NCBI GenBank assembly: GCA_003194525.1
Contig: NBIV01000490.1
Coordinates: 1-24,521, forward strand
Reading direction: 5' to 3'
Source: Gracilariopsis chorda
Taxonomy: Eukaryota > Rhodophyta > Florideophyceae > Gracilariales > Gracilariaceae
Length of the DNA: 24,521 nucleotides
The notes under the pieces were generated by a model that saw nothing but the letters and a program-made list of their open reading frames with translations, had not been told where the DNA came from and did not search any database. Positions 20,166 to 24,521 of the stretch are shown in pieces. A program made the translations under genes and the position numbers. Each line of letters begins with the position of its first letter. Positions within the stretch are counted from its first letter, which is position 1.

Positions 20166-20664
20166 GTGGGTGACAGTCTTTCTGAGACGCATCCTGGAAT
20201 GAATGTGGGCTTGTCCTCACTCGCTTTCTCGTGCGCTCCAAGGAGCTTTTCTTTCTCCGTTCTGCCCTGTGGCGTCCATTGTTTGGCGGACGGATCCCTG
20301 ATGAACTGAAATCTTTTGTAGAAGAAGATGGATGCAGTAAAGTGACAGTATTCTCTGTTTCTTCCGCGTGTTCTGTTAATGAAGCCAGCCTTGTTTTAAA
20401 GGTACGTATAGCTTCGAAGTGTGTCACTTTTCCTTGAGAAATGTCCGTGATGGAATCCCTTAAAAGACGTAGAACACCACTCACCGCAACACGTCCAATT
20501 CCAGTAGCTTGTCGATGTAAAGCATCGTAGAGGTTTTTTCCTTCCATGTACGTATTGTACCCATCTACTTCCGAGTCTTCTCTACTGGTTCTAAGTATAT
20601 CTGAGTCAATGGGGATAAACTCTTTCTCCGTCGACTCATCAAAACGGCGTAGTCGGTAATCCAT
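20166..20664 (-). pseudogene. MULE transposase C-terminal region, cut off by the LTR
   Basis: An open stretch on the minus strand starts MDYRLRRFDESTEKEF at 20664 and continues through a helical middle (GKNLYDALHRQATGIGRVAV) into a Lys/Arg-rich end (AERRKKSSLERTRKRV) that could be a nuclear-localisation signal. No catalytic motif is expected here. It follows the SWIM finger on the same strand, as C-terminal tails do in MULE/FAR1-like proteins. The reading runs straight into the 3' LTR at 20165, and the last roughly 20 codons before its stop at 20101 are LTR sequence. The original C-terminus is therefore lost or lies elsewhere. Confidence 0.6.
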
Positions 20665-20742
20665 CTCCTCGATTTTGAAGTATCGGGTCTTTCACCTGAG
20701 TTTCGCCAAGTATGGGACTGTCATAGCAGAAGTATCTTTTCT

Positions 20743-20997
20743 TCAGTATGTAGAGAAAAGCGCTTCAAGAAGTATGAAGAATTCTAGTATGTTTCGTAGT
20801 TCAGGGAACCGCAGACGTTCTTCCTGATAAACCACGGCACATCGAACCATGTGACGACAAGCAAAGCCAACGGACCAGGGCTGCCCACAGGAACAGACAC
20901 CAATAAACTCTGCCTTAACGTCATCCCCCGACCCCGTATACCTTTTTGAGTTGTACAACAGTCTTCTGTTATGAGCGTTCTTCATCAACCGACGCAT
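20743..20997 (-). pseudogene. SWIM zinc finger of the MULE transposase
   Basis: An 84-codon stretch contains KAEFIGVCSCGQPWSVGFAC followed by RHMVRC. This fits the SWIM pattern CxC-x(n)-CxH, with Cys 35, Cys 37, Cys 47 and His 49. SWIM fingers lie after the DDE core in MULE transposases and their FAR1/FHY3 relatives and bind DNA or protein. It is in a different frame from the DDE piece upstream, with about 45 bases between them. The terminal repeat starts inside this piece (20974), so the left copy lacks nearly all of it. This is the only SWIM finger in the window. Confidence 0.85.
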
Positions 20998-21042
20998 TCC
21001 GGCTCTGACTCAGATGGCTTCCCCATTTCAACTTAAAACGAG

Positions 21043-22142
21043 CTACAGGTCCAATTGCTGGGGTTGAACTACTATCCAGGTTCTAATTGCTTCCAGACAC
21101 GCTTCCTGTGAATAATCCACAAACTCTGTGCTGAAAAGAATGTAATTCTTCGAGGGCTTAAAGCTCAAATCTACGAAGTGCGCCAAGGCGTAGTTCGTGT
21201 ACTCAGCCAGCAGGCTGTCTACAACTTCTACAAGTAGAAAGTACTCAAGCTCTCTTGTCTTCCGATATCTCCCACTTTGAGAAGATAAGGTTCGTACAAG
21301 CTCCAAGTTCCGGATATCAACCCGTTCTTGGGATATACGCCGAACCTCCAAAGGAACCTTGCACAAGGGAATCTTCTTCGATATAATGATCTTCTTGTAT
21401 GCAGAGTTAGAAGATTCGGTGTAGCCAGTTCCTTGGAACATGTAACGGGTAGGCATAGCCGCATTTCGGAAGCAAGACACCAGAATATGCGGCTTGTAGT
21501 GGTACAAGTACTTATACCACACAGGGAGACGATCCTCAAAAGCATCAAAGTACTTGGATTCTAGCATTCTTCTCCTTTCGAAAAACGTTTCCGACGTATA
21601 TGACTTTCTGAGGTTGAACAGGTCATTCTTCATATCGTGCATCCACTCCATCTTACCAATCTTTCTACACCAATTGGCCACATTCTCCTTCTGATTCTCG
21701 TTCAGATGCCATTCGTCGAGGTTTATATAGGACGAATTGAACACCTTCTCAGCTGCATTTATACAAGCAGTGTTCTGGTCCATCACTACCATCGCCGGTG
21801 AGACGGCGACTATAGACTTGAAGTAGGACAGAATTCGTACGAAGTCCTCTTCTGTTTCGGAGCACATGTACCCCATGAAAAATGTAAAAATGTCAACACA
21901 TGACCATCATTGGCTCTTCCATTATTGGTGACCAGAGGTAAACCGTATCTATTGGCTCTGGCTTTACAATCAATAGATACCCCCTGAACAATGCCGAACT
22001 TCTGATAGTCTTCCATCCACTCTCGAAACGACCAACAAGCGTACTTCATCCTACCCGAATCATCCGCAGCGAAGAATCCCTTATTCCCTGCATCTTCCTG
22101 GCTCAACGAAAAGAGCAGGTCACACAACCTTACACATTCCAA
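21043..22142 (-). pseudogene. MULE transposase, DDE catalytic core (right copy)
   Basis: Two open pieces (21810-22142 and 21043-21876) cover the RNase H-like core. The first Asp is in GVSIDCKARANRYGLPLV (codon 21969-21971), matching the D-x(n)-NRYGLPL signature of MULEs. The second is in PAMVVMDQNTACINAAEKVF (21778-21780), followed by NLDEWHLNENQKENV, the usual W-H after the second Asp. The Glu is in YTESSNSAYKK (21415-21417). All three catalytic residues are present. The two pieces are in different frames, and homology passes from one to the other near 21875-21890, beside two A5 runs. The left copy has the same bases there, so this frame change is real or a shared error. The piece ends in TAA just before the SWIM segment. 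Confidence 0.87.
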
Positions 22143-23132
22143 ATCGCGGGATTGCTTGTGGAGGAAGCATATCTCAACTTCTTCCTCGCCTATACCGGAT
22201 TTATCTTTGATTGTACTTGTCTTCCAGGTATCTTATCGTGTCTCTGAAGCTCATATGCAAATCGTTCGTCATATGTATCGCTTCAGAACGCATTTGCGGC
22301 TTGAGATGTCTAATAACAAAGCTCCCGTAGGGACCATGTCCATGCTTACAACCATTTTAAATTAGCCACGTAGATCATTCCACCATCTTCCTCGTGCCCA
22401 GAATCCTCCGTCTTAATCGTTATCCAGAAGAGGCATCGCCTCATATTGTTATTGTATTGATCGCACTTCTTCCCTTCTTCAGCACCCTTCTATTCCCACG
22501 TTCAGCACCCTTCTATTCCCACGTTCAGCACCACACTCCTCGGAGACTTTGCCTTATCCGTAGATCGCTTTCGTTCTCCAAACTATATAGAAGTCCTTAC
22601 GAATAAGCTGTACCCGAAGCAGTCCGCGATAAATTGAACTTCCTTCAGAACCGTCACACCAGAAGCATTGAGAGGAAGGGTTTCCAGATAGGCTAAGACA
22701 GCTGGTTTAAAACACTCCTCAATTATCTCATTCGGTATCGTGTTCTGTACGGATTCCGTGCCCAGTTCTTCATCACCCATCTTCTGTCCAGTACTTTTTG
22801 TCCTTCTCTCCAAGGCCATCCTTCTCCTTTGGTTCTGATTCTTCTTCATTTAGGATGCCACCATCAGAGTCTTCGAAGAAGCATGAAGGAACTTTCTCTT
22901 TGTCATCTAAGAATGGATCAATGAGCAGCGCCTCCTCTTCTTCAACGGATTTCTCATTTGAAACCTGCTGCGCATATGCAACGTTTGCGTTGAGAGTTTC
23001 ACTATCCTCACTCATTTTTGAGCCTAATTCGGCTCCCACAGCGCTGTGGGTGCACGCTCGCATTTCGCGTCCACTGTTTGTGTTGAGGAATTTGGAAAAG
23101 CAGGGGGTCAGCTTCAAAAGAGCTAATGCCAA
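22143..23132 (-). pseudogene. MULE N-terminal part: zinc-binding-like and acidic segments (right copy)
   Basis: Reading leftwards, 22773-23132 is a glutamate-rich acidic stretch (SEDSETLNANVAYAQQV, VEEEEALLIDPFLDDKEK). 22583-22849 begins very basic (MKKNQNQRRRMALERRTKS) and ends in LPLNASGVTVLKEVQFIADC, weakly like the opening of FAR1-type domains. Around 22202-22365 another frame reads CKHGHGPYGSFVIRHLKPQM and MSFRDTIRYLEDKYNQ, which looks like the Cys/His segment that precedes many MULE catalytic cores. At least two frame changes separate the parts. The DNA-binding role is inferred from order and weak similarity. Confidence 0.55.
22480..22532. repeat. 23-bp tandem repeat, 2.3 copies (right)
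   Basis: Same 23-bp unit as at 1518-1570, at the matching place in the right copy (22480-22502, 22503-22525, then 7 bases of a third unit). Confidence 0.9.
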
Positions 23133-24521
23133 AATCGCCTCCTACGCCACTCTCGACGGTAAACGCGTTATCCAGAAGTCCATCCGAGCATTTTACATCG
23201 TTTACGTCACCTTTCCCGATGCCTTCCCGCTGAGATAGGTCCTTGCTGCGGCCTCTTCGGTAGATTGGAAACCGGCCTACCTCCTTCCTGCGAAACCGAG
23301 GAGTGTTGCTTCCAAAGCTCGGCTTTGGGCTCGTGCACTCCTCTTTGCGAAGCACGGCCATCAAAAACACCTCCCCTCTCAGGGAATTCGTGATATGCAA
23401 CACGCAATAGAAAGGATAAAATTCCTCAGCCCCACTGGAGTCGCCATACGCCATATCGTCTTCGCTACCCTTTTCTGCATTGACTTAAGATAAAGGTCCA
23501 TGTGAATGCTCTAGGAGGTAGCATGATGAGCTGTTGTAGAACTCGGCTCCTGGAAGGGAGGTATGGTTCGAAATATGCATGACAGACGTACATATTCTCC
23601 CCATTTTTCAGTATGTGCTCTTCTCATTCTTGTAGACGGGAGGCTAAAGAGGAGCGAATGCCCTCAAACCTCCTTTTCACAACATCATCAGGGCATGGAA
23701 GTTGTTGGGGGGTATGCGTGTGTATCAGGTCCTGTTCAACTACTCAACATCTCGCCATGGGATAGAACTTTGCCCGAATGTTGGAGCGGCACTGCGACTT
23801 GTGCCGCAGACACCGCAATTTTCCGGTGAGCAGCGCAGACGACCTCGACTTCCTCGTCTGTAACACTGAGAAGTATAGTACACCATAGAGGTACCCAAAG
23901 TTCTTAGCGATGTAAGCAAACAGTACAGAGAGGTGAAAGACCTCCTTAAACCTTTCAGAGTTGAGACAAGCTCTCGTTTGACATCAAAAGTTCTTTCTTG
24001 CATTCACCCGTCCTGAAGTTTCACATCAACCCCTGAAGGCCTTCCATCGTTTTCAAATTCTCTTGGAAGTCTGCCTGAACCTCAGTGCATGAACCGGTCT
24101 TCGTATTTCGTCTTTCACACATATTCATTGATAGTAGCTCCATGTGCCGCTTCTCCTGTATCTGAGCATCAGAACAGGCTGCCAGCTCTTCATTCAGCTC
24201 TTGAGCTTGAACACCATTCTCAGAAGCCTGCTTCTTCTCTTCAATCTGTTTTTTCAGTTTGTGCCTTCAGCTCGGAAGGCGCCGCGGTATCCTCGCTCCT
24301 TCTTCAGCTTCAACTTCTACCTGTGCCTGTGTCGAACTAAGCGTCTTTGCTGGTGAATTTCCTTCAATTTACATGTCTACTTCACTACCTTCTCCATTCT
24401 GAATCCTTTTCTGCTCCTCTTCTACACCTGATACTCCACCTACTTCAGAATTTCTTCCAGTTTTCTCATCTAGCGCTTTGTGCACCACCTCTGAGCGCTG
24501 TGATACACATATCGCAATCCA
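23133..24521 (-). pseudogene. MULE linker region (right copy), truncated by the window end
   Basis: It repeats 2161-3570. The piece 23008-23454 has a basic Pro/Arg segment (SFGSNTPRFRRKEVGRFPIY). About 23955-24350 holds the charged coiled-coil-like stretch. Some indels differ from the left copy: for example T6 here versus T5 near 24250, and one C fewer near 24290. The Ulp1-like domain that would follow upstream lies beyond the window end in this copy. Confidence 0.5.

Larger units (their letters stand above)
20974..24521. repeat. Right copy of the ~3.55-kb direct terminal repeat
   Basis: It matches 1-3570 in the same orientation and runs to the last base of the window. This copy has the longer open frames: the transposase core reads 277 codons (21043-21876), against 209 codons (with foreign ends) on the left. 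It is therefore probably the more accurate copy. Confidence 0.93.

Noticed and set aside
1..24521. tRNA or rRNA genes
   Set aside because: No cloverleaf with a T-loop GGTTCGAATCC-type box paired to acceptor arms was found, and no rRNA-like stretch was seen.

Overview
This is eukaryotic nuclear-type DNA built almost entirely from mobile elements and one decayed host-like gene. The class II (MULE-type) and Ty3/gypsy elements, the TTC27-family TPR protein and the absence of bacterial gene organisation all point to a eukaryote. The TTC27-like gene reads with no clear introns, so an intron-poor lineage such as a red alga or another alga/protist is a reasonable but unproven guess.

Layout. (1) 1-4872, minus strand: a degenerate Mutator-like (MULE) transposase gene fused, or closely linked, to a Ulp1/C48-type cysteine protease domain. 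The protease lies upstream (4073-4872); a long charged, partly coiled-coil linker follows; the DDE transposase core lies towards position 1. (2) 4873-5949: a spacer without a convincing gene. (3) 5950-8717, plus strand: a TTC27/Emw1-like TPR protein gene with two or more frame changes and several in-frame stops. (4) 8718-20165: a Ty3/gypsy chromovirus-like LTR retrotransposon of about 11.4 kb. It has LTRs of 804 and 805 bp (TG...CA), a candidate primer site, gag with a CCHC knuckle, protease, reverse transcriptase/RNase H, integrase with D,D-35-E, a long low-complexity tail and a C-terminal chromodomain. An antisense coding-like region (17463-19305) and a purine tract precede the 3' LTR. Gag-pol is broken by stops and frame changes. 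(5) 20166-24521, minus strand: the MULE again, this time from its C-terminal end through the SWIM zinc finger and DDE core to the linker.

Two features of the whole window stand out. First, its two ends are the same sequence: 1-3570 matches 20974-24521 in direct orientation. The differences are nearly all one- or two-base indels, many in homopolymers, which fits a circular or tandem 20.97-kb unit, or a contig-end overlap with sequencing errors. If the ends are joined, the MULE becomes one continuous gene from the Ulp1 domain to the C-terminus. Second, the retrotransposon, in LTRs, sense genes and antisense region alike, is packed with tiny perfect hairpins (typically 5-bp stem, 3-nt loop). The same density is not evident in the MULE or the TPR gene. 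Between the two LTRs, several of these hairpins differ in the loop while the stem is kept, or changes in both arms preserve pairing. I know of no standard feature that explains this, and it is the best candidate here for something undescribed.
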